Below are positions 44,926-58,000 of a stretch of 64,000 nucleotides of DNA, in pieces. The translations under genes were made by a program, and so were the position numbers. The first letter of the stretch is position 1. Each line of letters opens with the position of its first letter. The DNA lies in NCBI RefSeq assembly GCF_963678635.1, contig NC_087071.1, positions 14,920,864 to 14,984,863 of the forward strand. Reading direction: 5' to 3'. The notes beneath the pieces were generated by a model. The model did no database searches, was not told the DNA's origin, and was given only the letters and a program-made list of their open reading frames with translations. Source of the stretch: Symsagittifera roscoffensis. Taxonomy: Eukaryota; Xenacoelomorpha; Acoela; Convolutidae.

Positions 44926-46404
44926 TTATGCTGGCAAGTTCAATTTTTCGACCGAACTAAACTGTATTTTCTCTGACGAGTCTAAAATCTGTTTCGCCAC
45001 TGTCCAATTTATAAATGAAATTGGGCTCCCGGTGTCCACGGTCATATTTATTATTCGGTTATCAATTCGGATTAGGGCTTTCAGTGATTTCATCCTTCCC
45101 GATGTTGAATCTTTCCGAATGTCAATCTTTTTCGTTTCGAGTTTGTTTACTCTATTGCTGCCACTGTTCTCTTTTACTTTCTCTTCGATGTATCGATTGA
45201 TCATCTCTATCTGACTGTCTTTTTGTTCAATTGCCATAGCCTCAAATTTTTCGCACGAATCAAATGTTTGAATCAAGTTACATTCTTCCTCAGAACTCTC
45301 TGTATTCTCAGTTATTTCACTGACTTGTTGTGAACGACACATTCGAGCAAAGTGGTTTGGTTTAATACAGTTCTTACATTGTTTTCCCATTGCCGCACAA
45401 TTTTTCAAATGACCATCTACAAATGGTCTGCCACACCTATTGCATTGTTTCCTATCATCTGCGTTATATTTATTCGATATCGCCCTTCCTTCCGGCTGTT
45501 TCCGTCTATTCCTTTCACGATAGGGTTTTCTAGTATTCTGATTCCTGTTTCCTACCGCCAGAATCGGTTCCTGCTTGATTTTAATTTGAGAACCTGGTTG
45601 AGTTATTGTTTGAGCAGTACCCAGAGTGGACTTCTGAAACGCCTGTGTCGATTGTTTACTCTGCTCGAATTTTATCGCATGTTTTAATACTTCTTCGGGA
45701 GGTAATGTTTCGAACGTGAGCGTGTCCTGCAATGCTGGACTTCGCTTTTTAGAAATAAAGAGATCTCTGACTAACTCATCTTCTAAAGTGTCCAATGCCG
45801 ATTTCGCTGCTTGAGCAGTTAGTGCGGCATGAAATGACTCTAACGATTCTCCCATTTCCTGCGATCTATTAAATAACTTGTAACGCTCATAAGTGATGCT
45901 CTGGCATTTTTCAAAAGTCTCCTTTGCTAATCTAGCCATCTTTTTAAATTCCAATTTAGAAATCTCCACATGTGGATTTTTTTGAACAAAACGTTTCTTT
46001 CCTTCCGTCCCAAATGCAAGAAATAGTCTGGATACTAATCTCTTTTGAACTTCGTTGTAGTAAATATTGTGACCCACTTTAGGTCCTCTTTCTCTCCTCT
46101 CTTCATTCTCGGCTGCTACTCGATCTTTTAATAGTCTGTCCCGTGCTTCTCTAGCTGCTGTTGCAGCAGCAGATTCGCCCTCTCTGGGTGTTTCTGGACG
46201 GGGTTCCGGCTCCTCCAACACTGGTTTAGGATCTTCCAGCATAACTTCTGGGTTGACATTTTCTTTTACAGTTACCGCCATCAGGAACTGATCGAACCAT
46301 ACTTTAAAATTCCAAGGTGGATCAGAGTTCGCTGTGGTCCAATGAACAGGAATTCCCATGTCAGTTCTATTGTCCTGAGCCAGAAATCCTGCTGGCTGCG
46401 CCAT
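44926..46404 (-). CDS. gypsy-2 Gag and protease N-terminus, open frame of 492 codons
   Basis: The start ATG (46402-46404) spans the junction of the 5' LTR and the primer binding site, so the protein begins MAQPAGFLAQDNRTDMGIPV. The N-terminal capsid-like region has DPPWNFKVWFDQFLMAVTV, then a charged Glu/Arg-rich linker and a second helical region (RLFLAFGTEGKKRFVQKNPH) matching gypsy capsid layout. Two zinc-knuckle-like clusters lie near residues 315-355 (CNRCGRPF.GHLKNC, CKNCIKPNHFARMC). The aspartic protease begins near 465 with VDTGSPISFI. A TAA ends the frame at LNLPA, but homology continues in phase into pol, so gag-pol was probably one polyprotein. Confidence 0.85.
   Translation of the reverse strand: MAQPAGFLAQDNRTDMGIPVHWTTANSDPPWNFKVWFDQFLMAVTVKENVNPEVMLEDPKPVLEEPEPRPETPREGESAAATAAREARDRLLKDRVAAENEERRERGPKVGHNIYYNEVQKRLVSRLFLAFGTEGKKRFVQKNPHVEISKLEFKKMARLAKETFEKCQSITYERYKLFNRSQEMGESLESFHAALTAQAAKSALDTLEDELVRDLFISKKRSPALQDTLTFETLPPEEVLKHAIKFEQSKQSTQAFQKSTLGTAQTITQPGSQIKIKQEPILAVGNRNQNTRKPYRERNRRKQPEGRAISNKYNADDRKQCNRCGRPFVDGHLKNCAAMGKQCKNCIKPNHFARMCRSQQVSEITENTESSEEECNLIQTFDSCEKFEAMAIEQKDSQIEMINRYIEEKVKENSGSNRVNKLETKKIDIRKDSTSGRMKSLKALIRIDNRIINMTVDTGSPISFINWTVAKQILDSSEKIQFSSVEKLNLPA
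46386..46403 (-). other. gypsy-2 primer binding site, probably tRNA-Ser
   Basis: Directly after the LTR end (CACA, minus strand) lies TGGCGCAGCCAGCAGGATT. Its reverse complement ends CCTGCTGGCTGCGCCA, which looks like the T-stem and acceptor end of a serine tRNA with CCA. The tRNA identity is from memory of tRNA-Ser ends. Confidence 0.65.
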
Positions 46405-46703
46405 GTGATATTCCTAAACTGCGTAGCGTGTTGAGGAATAAAAGTAAGAAAAGGTACTGTTAATTTACTGTTCTTGATCTTGTCTTGTTAATGAAGTTAG
46501 TAGCTGAGATTGGTTACTGTTTTATAGCATGAGACATGAAACACTGACCAATTCATCTATAACGTTTTAGCAACACCAAATGGCCTTGACCACTCTTACA
46601 TAATAATAGCATAATAAATATAGTTAGCACATATGGTTACTGCAGATGCAGTAGCTAGCAAACTGTCCTCAAGGCTACGTACTGCGGATGCTGCAGTACC
46701 ACA
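46404..46703 (-). repeat. gypsy-2 5' LTR
   Basis: 300 bp. The promoter for leftward transcription should lie here. It has the same TGTG...CACA ends as the 3' LTR, with seven differences by eye. Confidence 0.95.
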
Positions 46704-46708
46704 CTCAT
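46704..46708. repeat. gypsy-2 target-site duplication, right copy (CTCAT)
   Basis: Perfect match to 39537-39541. Confidence 0.9.
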
Positions 46709-48618
46709 TTGCACCGTTTTTTCTAAAAAATACAAAGCCATCAGGCTATGTTTATGCAACTTAACGACTAAAGGAGCAGTTCGTTGTTTTTAGCTGGCTT
46801 GTTTTAGAAATTAAAACGCTGACGGAGTTCTTCAGGCAAAACATTGCTAATACTGTTCAGCCTTTAATTTCACGCGCTTTTCATGCGAGAAACCTTCAAA
46901 AAAGCCTTCTAGAATAATCCTGCTTCAGAAGTTTTTTATATTCTTGCCAAGCTATGCGGATTGGCTGACGTTGAGCTTGACATTCATTTAATAAACAAAA
47001 GAAGATACTTCTTTGATTTAAACAGCTTGAACAAAACATAGCGATTGCAAACGATTTACCGAAAAAACTCATGTTGAGATAATTTACACAACCTCAATCC
47101 AAAAATATTGATTTTAGTGTACTGAAGCATTTATCGGACACAGAGTTGAAATTCGTGTATCCAAGCATCTCAACATCTGGCTTCCACATCCAAAAATTTC
47201 GCTGTTTGTTGTCTTGATCCTGACTTTTCTCACTGCGGCACCATTTAAGGCATTTTTCTTAATGAAAGTTCTGAAAAAATCTGAAACCAATGCACAGGGA
47301 AAAATCTTTTGACCGCCAAAACTTGAATTGATGATATGTGTGATAAATTTAAAGCGGCAGAAATTAAATCTCATTCAGCAAATACACTTCAAATTAATTG
47401 TATAATGCATCAAGAAAGGGTCAAAATACATGTCACAATAAAAAAAACCAATTAACAAACTCAACGATTTATGGAACCTCTTCGATCTCAATTGGACTTG
47501 TTTTGATATTTTAATTGACAGAGAAAGGTATGTAGCAATAGCACATCTAAAACTCTGGTAAAATTTTTCTTTTAAAACAGCCGTTGTTGAAGAAGTACTG
47601 CTTTAATTTAAACGCAGTTTGAATAAAACTTTTAATTTGGCTGACAATTTTGTTGGACATTTGCTCATGTGACACAAAGAATTTTATAACCTGGGAATTT
47701 TTTCAAAAAAACTTCACTCAAAATAGAAAACATAAAACTGTACCCAATAAAAATCTAAACTCACGACGCGCCATTGGTAGGTTAATTTAAAAAGCCGTGT
47801 GAGATAATGAGACGAAAAACCATTAACCAATAACTAAGGAATTTGATTACTTGCACTAACTAGAGGTAGCTTACCATATGTAAGTAACCTCGAACTAAAA
47901 TAAAATAATCAAATTGGCGAGCTAATCAAAACCATAACTCATGCAACATGCAATAACTGGATGAAATTAATCAACAATTTGAACTAGATTTCTAAATTGT
48001 TAAGGATGTTTTCTAACACAGCTGGAAAGTATTCGAAAATTTACTGAAATTTGTGAGCAAATTCATATACAACATTAACAAGGTTTAGATCACGTATTCA
48101 CCAATAGCACCAAATCCATTATGAGTCAGTTATTTGTAATAAATTAACTTAATCGGTTAATGAATCGATCAGTAACAGAGTAAAATGGGACAATTTGAGC
48201 AGCGGATAGAAAAGAGGACTTTCCCACAAACATGAGGAGTAAAATTCAGAATTTATCATTAACATTACCTTTTGCGATAAACAAGAAATTTCATTTAGCG
48301 ATAGTTTCTGAATGATTTCAACAAAGATTACGACCAAAAAATGAGCACTACAACCTGCAGTTAATCTGGGGAATTCTATTTATAGCATTATTAAAAATTA
48401 GCCCAAATACTTCAGTACTATGCGTTGACGTTTTGACTCTTTTCTTTTTAGTTTTTTCATAACATTTTTTATTCGCTAGTTACAATCTTGATGTTCATTT
48501 AGAGATAACAAAGTATTTTTTTTAATAAACCTTGTAAAACGACTAGAGATACTATTAAACTCAAATTTTGCCTAAATTATGAGCCAATTTTGTCTATTGA
48601 TTCCATTCGAAAAGCAAT
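46709..48618. other. Intergenic region, no supported gene
   Basis: Between gypsy-2 and the end of the kinesin light chain gene. Short frames on both strands (for example 47114-47374 minus) show no motif. A broken plus-strand frame near 46800-47180 has a protein-like composition but cannot be assigned. Confidence 0.45.
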
Positions 48619-49017
48619 TTAATTATAAATAGACATTTGAGAAACGATAGAATCAGTGCTTGGACATGAGTCATAGTTTATGAACAAGTTGTCATTTCTG
48701 CTGCGGCGTGAAAAGTTGGAATTACTCAAGGAATAGAGAGAGTCGCCCAAGGTCATTTCAGCTCTGCTTCGTCTCGACACGTGATCGCCATTATTAAGTT
48801 CACTATTTAAGTTCATCGAAATGTCTCTCGGGTTCGGTGACCTGTTTCCATTTCGCGAACTGTTTTGTTGCTCTGGAATATTTTCTCTACCCAAAGTTGC
48901 AGAATTTTTGTCAATCTCTTTTTTGTTTGGACTATTTCTAAGTCTGGAAAAGTGGCGTGAAATTGAACTTCTTCGCTTTGGTCGAGTAGAATTAGCTGCT
49001 TTCAAATTATGTTCGAC
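48619..49017 (-). other. KLC: Possible alternative KLC terminal exon F, 132 residues
   Basis: Acceptor TTCTGTTTAG, then VEHNLKAANSTRPKRRSSIS in phase 0, Ser/Arg/Asn-rich, ending SIVSQMSIYN and a stop. Because exon E carries its own stop, F would be used instead of E. Composition and RRSS-type motifs resemble exon E. It could also be the last exon of another short gene. Confidence 0.5.
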
Positions 49018-52000
49018 CTAAACAGAAAATCAATAAAAATCACTTAATTAATAAATAACTAGTAATGATTTATGAAAAAGGAGTAGATAAGATAATGAAT
49101 GAAATAAAAGCAATAAAAGGAAGAGCCCAATCGAATGAGACAAAAAGTGAAGACAGACACGCTTTGTAAAAATTTTCGAAAATTTTCTAACTCGATTTTT
49201 TAAAACAGTGCGTTCAAAATTTCAATTTGGTTAAGACGATTTATCCACAAGGGAAAGGACTAACAAAGGAGCTGTTCAGTTCTTCACGGAGAATTGCTGA
49301 TGTGTCCCTGTTTAAGATTTACATTCATTTTTTTGGCTATTTTTCTGGGCTGGGTAATGATGCTTCACCCTCAAGCAATCGAACATCCGACCTTTTGCTT
49401 GAGAAGAAATGACGTAACCACCTCACCAGCGCTCCCCTTTTGTTTTATTTTGCATTCTGACTAAGACGGTTAATTTGGATCGATATTATGCGCATGGGGT
49501 ATCATTTTATTTATAAGCATGCTCTTTTTACAAGAAATTTTGCACATCTAAATTCTCTTCCCCTGAAATCCAGAATGGACAAACTGTACAAATTAAACTA
49601 TAATTGTCGGTGAAATTGATTCCAATTATCCAAATTATTGTTGATATGAAATGGGTTCAAAGACAATTTCTCAGTGAAAAATGTTGTCATTTCAACTTGT
49701 TTGGTTTTCAACTGACCGAATTGTTCTTTTAAATGATTTTTCGGTTTAATGAACTTTCACTTTCAATTTTCATAATAGGACACTCATGCTTCGTCTTGAT
49801 TCGTTCATATTATTGACCGAAGTTGAATTGCGCCTCTTTGACAGCGGCGTTTTCTGGTTTATATCTGGATTTTTAACAGCATTTCTAGACACACCATCGC
49901 TTCTTGGACTATCCACGCTTTCTTGTCTTCGTCTCGTAATCGTCGCATACTGCTGTTGGTCAAATGATTCTCGCGACGCAACTTCCGACGTTTCGGTCGT
50001 TCCGATAGACGCCGTGCTCTCGGAGTGTACCGAAGACCCCGACGACGCCGATCGCATTGAACTCTCCTTCCGATTTAAACTACTCAATGGAATCGGAAGC
50101 ATGTTCTGATTGTTCTGGACTCCATTATTGACAATTCCATAGTTTGCCATGGAACTAATTGGTCTTCGATTCCCGCCCATGTCGGCGTTATTTCGGTTCA
50201 CGAAAACCGGACTTGATTCCGCTGTTACCGAAATCCGTCGAGGGTAACTACTTCTATTACTTCTAACACCCCCACCACCATTCACGGGGAAGAAACGTTG
50301 ACCCCGTCCCCCCATTACATAATCAGACGGTGGGGGCGACGCTAAGTTAGCTCTCAGATCATTCGGCGGGTAGTTCATTCTACCCGAATTGTAGAAGTTG
50401 TTGTAATTTGGGTTCTGCTGTCGTAATACATGTAGGTCAAACGGGTTCATTTCCCCATATGAAAGACGTTGACTTGACGCTGAGTTCAGACTCATTTGTG
50501 AATCGGTAGTTTCTCTCCGCTGTATAAGATCAAATTAGATTTTAATCGTCAACAGAAGTACTGCAACTACCTTCAAAAAACCCTGCGCTCAATAATGAAA
50601 AGCTCAACTATTTGAGGACGCAGCTAATAATTTAGCATCGAAATATCTTTATTTCAGTTTTTTATCCTCAATTTATTTGTATTCAGATTGAAGATTAACT
50701 GCAAACGAAAGCGGTTTTTTTATCAGTGATAGTGATTTTTTTTGGAATTGTTTTTTTTTTTCAGGAAAAACGAACTGCAGTAATTTCATCTCGCGGTATT
50801 ATTGTAGAATTAATTATAAAACTTAGCATAAAAATAAATAAACGTTCCCCTATAATGATCCATTTTATCTTATATGTATGCATTTGAATGAAAAAAAAAA
50901 CATAAATATGAGCACCTACACTAGTGAGGTTTACCTAAGAAGGTTCAGCTACAAAGTGCACTAAACCGTAATCTAACAACGAAAACTACAGGGAATGAAA
51001 AAGTGACAAATGTATATTCGAAATTGGATTAGTTCTGAAAAGGGACAGAATTGTAATACACTAAAGAAAAAATGTCTTCTATTTTTATCTATTAATTTAT
51101 TCTATGACATATAACCCTAGAAATACTAATTAACAACCTCATGTTCATGTGGAAACACCATCGCTTTTATGTCAAAATATTAAGATATATATCCCCAATT
51201 GGTTTAATTTTACCAGAAATCAAGAAAATTTCAGTTATGTTCGTTTTACAGTTGAAAGGGACAGAAAAACACCACGAGAGATACACTCAAAAGTATTCGG
51301 AAAACATACTCAAATGATAGGAACTATTTAAATAAGTCATTGAAACCATTAAAAGGAGTTGAATGTCCAACCCAACACCAGTACATAATTTCAAGAAAAT
51401 CCATTATGAAATTCAAGACTCAACAAACGTTTGAAAAAGCAATTGAGTCAGTCTGGACTAGCATAATTTTTCTTAAGATTAAAAGAAAGCTTGACACATT
51501 TTTTTGCGATGTGTCAATCAAACATCCGTTTTTCCTTTTTAATTTATCTACTAGTTAATAAGGATCTTGTTAAATATTCACTGGAGTTCGTGTTTGTATG
51601 ACTAATTATTTAAGTGGCACAAACAAAAAATTTAATTTAAATTCTTATCAGAAAATGGTTCTATTTGAGCTATTCAAATTGCGGCAATCAAAGTTGAATT
51701 TCTGAACATCGAAAAAGGGGTAAAATAGTTAACAAGATCCGCTATTTCTGCTGCCATAATCTCATTCGTAGATATCTTATTCCTTTCAATATATCTTTTA
51801 ATTTAAAAAAGACAAAGACAGAAAAATGGTTGAAACAATCATTTGAAGAAGCGGATAAAATATAGACAGACAAAGGAAGCCACCACACAGACTAAAAGCA
51901 CTCAGCACAGTTGGTTTAAGTTACCTATTTCTAATAATTCTCTCTTTCTGTCGGGATCCAAGTACGTTTATCAAAAGGCAATTTGAGTGCTGATAATTCT

Positions 52001-55000
52001 ATAGTTAATGCTGATTTTTTAAACAAAATTCGTACTTTTTTCTTCTGCATAATTAGTTAACTTGACAAAAATGTTCGTTTTTGAACCTAATAGTATGTAA
52101 GCTAATTCATAAATAACATTTAATTCAAAAAAGAACGCAATTTCAAAACCTTTATAGACTATTTCAATTTAAAGTGGTTTTCGTACGGTTTCGGTATGGC
52201 CTAGTAATTATTCTAGCATTAACTATAGAGTTTAAAGTTGTAACTCGCACTACTTCTGATATGTGCTGTAAATTAACTGGGAGTGTCTACAAATTTGACT
52301 AGGTAGACATGTGTATTAATCTACTGGGGCCGGGGTTGAGTTTTGGGTTGCTTGATTGGGATTATTGCTGTAGCAACGCCATTAGGTCTTGCGTAGACCC
52401 TTTCCATCGAGGCATCTGAAAAAGATGTAATAGGCATTGGATGTCGTAAGCAAACATAGCCAATCGAAGATTGGAAAAGAGTAATGAACGCAAGTAAACA
52501 TTAAAAAAAACACTGCCTTTCTTGAAAAATTTCAACTTTCGAACTTCAAAGAAAAAAACAGATGCCCTTTAAGCTCTTTGAATTTATAGAACAATTTATG
52601 ATTGGCACTTTTTTGATAACTAGAGAAAACTGGATCAATAGGAAAAGTTTTTAATCCGCTGGGTTCATTACTCTTAATAACGGAAAGGAAAGCAAGAAGA
52701 TTTGGTTCCGACCACATCGCGAAGAACAAAGGAAGTAACTATGTACAGGGTAATGGTTTTATCTTAATTTTGAACAATCCAAATAAAGCTCCTAATCAAG
52801 ACCTCATAAACTAACTCCAAATACAGCTTCATAACCAAGCCCTATTCGTCGAGCTAAACATTCCCAAAACAAAACATGATAAAAATTTCTCCGTGTCGAG
52901 AAAAATCAGTCTGAATAATTTTCAGACTGAATAACACAAAAATCGATGACAGGCAGAATTTCCCGTAGATTAGTTATGTTAATTTAAAATCGATGCTCCC
53001 ACTACAATTTTAAAATTATTGTAGCAAACCAAAAAAACGCAATTTTAGCCATGGTACTTCTCGTTCTCACAGTTTTTCATCTAATCAATTGGACTTACTA
53101 AAAAAACAAAAGAATTTTGCGATATTTTTCACTTATTTCCGGTTTTCCTTTTTTAGAACAATATAAGTTTTATCGCGGTTTTGAACAGCATTTGAGGTTT
53201 TTGAATATAGGTCTGACTGTGTCAATGGAAACTGATGAAAGATCTGAAAATTAAAATCTACTCTCGCACCTAAAATTATTAATGCTTTGAGCATTTTCGT
53301 GATTGGATTCAAAAATTAAAATCCACTTTTGAAATCTGAAATCAATCATGCTTTTTGCATTTTCGTATTAAGATCCACTTGCGAACGTAAAATCATTCAA
53401 GTTTTTTGAAGTTTCGAATGGAATTTTTTCATTCCGCTGGAAAATTGAAAAGTTATAATCCACATTCGAAAACTTAAATTTATAAAAACCGCAAAAACCG
53501 AACTTGAGCATGATAAAGTTTACATAGTTTACCCTTAAAAAAGAGCCAACAGACGGTTGGAGAAAAAGGCAACAAACGCAGAGAAACGCAAAAAAATTTT
53601 TGCTTTTGAGGAAAAAATGATATACCTTTCAAGCGCTTAAATTTTCAAAATAAAATTAAAGATTGGCAATACTTTGATAAAATTACCCCATCAGAGAAAA
53701 CTGGATCATTAGGTCACTTTAATATTCCTTTTGGATATCTTAAATTAAAATTTTTTCATAACTTGAGGCCAATAACGTTTTGCACGATCAGTTCACATTT
53801 TCGCTGTTCAATAAGTGTGTTTGATAACTTCTCTAATGGCAAAATCCACAAATGGCGAAAAATTGAAAACTATTCCAAATCGCATAAGTTCCATGCAAAA
53901 GTTCCATTGAAAAAAAGTCAAGAGAACCAGTTTTATTAAGGTTTGAAAAGTAGTGAGAGTTGTTAATTCAATAGTTGATTGACAAAACATCATGAAAAAA
54001 ATGGACTCTTATCAAATGCATAGGTTTGCTGTTTGAAACTAATTAACTTCTTGTGATCAATTTTTCCAGAAATGCCACTGATATTTGTTTGGAAGCAATT
54101 AATTCCAAATCAAGTTCACAAGTTTTGGTTCCTGATAAAAAAGACATGTTATTTGAAAGAAAGCGTTTGAGTTTCAATGAAAACTTGAAATTTATTCCAT
54201 TCGGGAATTATGCATTTTGGGACGTTAAAGTTGGTAGCTTCCCAAATGCATTAATTTTTTTTCCCAAATGGCATAAAATTCAAGATTCAAAATTATTAGA
54301 TTCAAAACAAATGTTGAGTAAAATTATTGTTGGAAAAGTTGCTCACAAGAAGAAAATATTTAGAAGCTATTGTGCTTAAGAGAAAAGTTCATAACTTATT
54401 TCAAGATGAAATGTCAATCAACATATGAATTGACAACTTTACTACTTTTCACACCATTTTACCAAACAAGGTTCTCTCAAAAAATTTCAATGCAACTTGC
54501 ATATTTTTTGCTATTTGGAGAATTTTTCATTTTCATGCCATTTGGGAATTATGTCATTTGAGACGTAATTGTTGAAGTTGAGTTTGTATTCTTTTTGACA
54601 AAAGAAATGAAGGATCAATCTCCCCCCCAGCAAAAACGAATAAAGTCTACAAAAAGACGTCAGCAAACGCAAGTAGATGGTTGATGTGTTTATAGCACGC
54701 CATCAATTGACCGACTGAAGTTTATCTTACATGAATATCGAGAAAAATTTTGAAAAAACATAGAAATTTAAAAAAAAAAATGTTTTTTTTTTTTTGCAAA
54801 ATTGCGTTTAGGCGACCATAGCCTTATCGAAGAAAGCGATTTACCAGGGTTGCTGCTCTAGCCTTGTACCTGAATAGCAAAAACGGTTCTCCGCAACACC
54901 TAAATATTGCTCGCAAAAACTTTTTGTCATGTTAAGAAACGAAAAAAAGTCGCTTTTTTAGGCTGTTTTATTGATTCTTTTTTCAATCCGAATGAAACTT

Positions 55001-58000
55001 TTGAGCTTTGATATTGTAAGTTTTGGCTTTCCACAGTCGTTGGAAAATATGTTTTATGATTTCATGTCATTCAAACTTTTTTCAAGTGGTTATAAACATG
55101 CCTCAAGTACCTATTGAGCTACCCCCCCCCCCCCCACGCGAGAATGGGGGGAGATGGCTCAATTGATCCGAAATGAACTTAACCTAAGTAATTTAAAATT
55201 CTACCGCAAAATATTTCAATTCAGGTAAATATAATTTGAAAACGGTATCACTAATCACAGATTAGAAGCTTATTTGAAACTTCGCTTCAAGTAAACAACA
55301 CCAAGCAATACTCTTCCCGATACGCTTTTCCTGCGAACAACTAAATGTCGGGTGTGCAACTAGTCATCCAATAAATGCAAACATCGGCAAAATTCTCAAA
55401 TTATCTTCTTCCTATCTATTTGTCTAAATAAAATACCACGCAAGATTCAACTGTTTATATAGACGCTAAAATACACGCACTTTCAATTCGCTGGGGGTAA
55501 CTGGTAGCTGTTCTAAATAGCAGATAATTGTTGAATTATCCGCCAAAGAAACGAATGGTTTTTTTTTAGCTGAATGGATCAGAAAATTCAAACGACCGCG
55601 ATATGAATTAACTACCTCTAAAGAAACGATAGAGTCACCATGTAAGTATCGAAATTTCTGATATTTATAGAACATCAATTAATACCACAGAAAAGTATAA
55701 ACGAACTCAAGGAAACCGAAAAGATACTTTTTACTTGAAGCATATACCAGTGCATTTACCTCCTCATTTTCCTCAACCAGTCTCTGTACAGTAGGAAAAA
55801 AACACAAAAAAACTCAAAAAAATTGAGTTCAAATCTATTTAAAAACTATGAATCGTATTTAAAAACAATGACTTCAAAAAATGGAGTCAATTATTATTTC
55901 AGCAGGACCACCTTTCTACGAAGGGCCACCTTTTTCTTAGCACGACCACCTTTTCTGTGTCACCAATTTTTTAAAAAAAAGTAAGTAAATTTTACCTGGT
56001 AGTTTTGGGCCTGTGAGGATCTGTCTGTATTGTGAGTACTGTTACTACTACTACTGTTGGATGTCGTCAACACAGACAACGAACTTGCTCTCTTCATTCT
56101 GAAACACAACAATCGAAATCCGCTTTAATTTTCCAGAATCTTTCTTCTAGCATTTTCTCTTCCTCTGTCAATCGAAATGACTCTCTTCGTTTTGAAACAC
56201 GGCTTCATTTCATCAAAAATGTTTTTTTTTATTCAGTATCGTTTCTTGTATTCTTCTCAAAATAATTTTTTCAAACTTTCATCTCAAACATTTGTTTTTG
56301 TACGTTTCATTTTTGTGATATTTTTAATGAAAAAAAAATGTTGCAAGCTCAAGAAAAGACTCAGAGCAGACCAGCTGATTTTTTTCATGTTTTGATTACA
56401 ACGATTATTGTACTATTTCGGATTAGATTTTTGACTGAAAATTTCGACGTGGTGTAAATCCTCACAAAATTGGTTATTTTTATCAGTTAATGCAACACTC
56501 ACCCGCCCTGCGTGGGAGTCATCATGAACCCTCCCCCTCCCCCAGTGTGGGGTGAATTGGGGGTGTGTGGTTGTCCCTGTCTGCCGAATGCCTTGAACAG
56601 TTTGTTGCTGCTCTTTTGAAGACTCTGTCTCAGCTTAGTCAGCGATCCCGCTCTGTACATGGAACCGTCTCCATTCTTAACAAAATTCACGGTTTAGTTT
56701 TGCAAAAGACGAATCATGGATCTTTTCTATTATACGGCCAAAAAAATCAAATTGATAGTTGAGCTTCTGTATCTATTTGGAATATAAAAAATTATTTCGA
56801 AAGAAGTAATTTTCAGCCAATCAGATTCGAGCATTATGATACAATTTTTAAAAATACTTAAAAAACACGTTTTGGGGTGTATAACAGAAAAGACTTAGCC
56901 AATAGACAGTTAGAACAGTATCAACAAACTCAAGGACACCGAAAAAAATTGTTACATTTTTTTGAACATTTTTGACTACGAGTTTCGAAGCAAATATTTC
57001 ATGTTTAAGCACTCCAAAGGTCAGATACATTTTATGATTGTCACTTTCCTCTTAAAACTAACCCAATTTGAGAAAACTGGCTTAAATGTTTTTTTAACCC
57101 GATTAAATTTTTTATACAGAGGGGAAACTTCGCAAACACAAGCAAAAAAAAAACAGCAAAAAGTAGCAATAAAAAATTTGAAAAAACTTGAAAAAGGCTG
57201 TGGTAGAATATCGCAACTAAAATTTAATATATTCCAAATTGCCACAACCGACACTGATTTTCCAGGCTTCGCACACTGAAGAGATAAGACTGCGACCGGC
57301 ACGACCCAAGAAAAATGTCAGCGGACGGCGAGACCAACTAAAGCTAACCGCGATCGAAGCGACAGCTAACCGTGAAAGAAATATGTTAAATGCTCGAGGC
57401 CAGCGCAATTATTGACTATGCTGTATAAGTTATAGGCAGCTTGTTCAATTCATGTCGCCATCGGTATGTTTTTTGGGCTAATTCGACGATTAGTTTCAAT
57501 ATTATCAAACGATTTCAATGAAACACCAGGAGTAGTTATGAGTCAGCAAATCTCACACTTATGACAGAGACCAAGTGTTGCATTACATCGTTTTGATGAC
57601 AGGTCCGAGACCAATGCCCAGACACTCAGGCCTTATTTGCAGACTACGCAAAAACATAAGTAAAAACAGTGCTTACTTCTTTCCTATTCAAAACTTTTAT
57701 TTTCATGATACATCTTTTCGAACAAAACAATTATTATTAAGCATCGTTATTCTAAACTAGAATCGTTTTTTACCTAGAATCGTTGAAGATAACTTAATTG
57801 AACAAGAAATTTTTATAATCCAAGAAAGAAAAAGAACTGAAAGACTTGGACTTACTTTAACTACGTTTAACTTAAACGTCTACTTTGATAGCTGACTATT
57901 ACGCTGAAAACCAACCAAGTTAACGCAACAATTTTCGTAAACTGAACAATTCAATTAGTCACAACCAGTTAACAACTTCTGCGAATTATGTAACTAATTA

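Larger units (their letters stand above)
39542..46703 (-). mobile_element. gypsy-2: structurally complete Ty3/gypsy LTR retrotransposon
   Basis: 7162 bp, transcribed leftward. Two 300-bp LTRs (TGTG...CACA) without indels between them, a perfect 5-bp target duplication, a primer binding site directly inside the 5' LTR and a short purine tract beside the 3' LTR. The domain order gag, PR, RT, RNase H, IN is Ty3/gypsy. Gag and pol appear to share one frame originally. Seven LTR differences (by eye), several stops and frameshifts in pol, and an altered RT active site show it is moderately old and inactive. Confidence 0.95.
50520..55995 (-). other. KLC: KLC intron (5.5 kb) with repeats
   Basis: Bounded by GTAAAA at 55995 and TACAG at 50520. 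Contains a dispersed repeat (53226-53720), a foldback element (53780-54575) and a C-run of 14 (55122-55135). Open frames are short and unsupported. Confidence 0.7.

Noticed and set aside
47114-47374. 86-codon minus-strand frame
   Set aside because: No recognisable domain and no supporting context.
54053-54379. 108-codon plus-strand gene
   Set aside because: Lies in the loop of a foldback element and shares repeated sequence with its arm.
54825-54895. 5S rRNA-like start (GGCGACCATAGCC)
   Set aside because: The match is about a dozen bases; the following 5S core box is not present.
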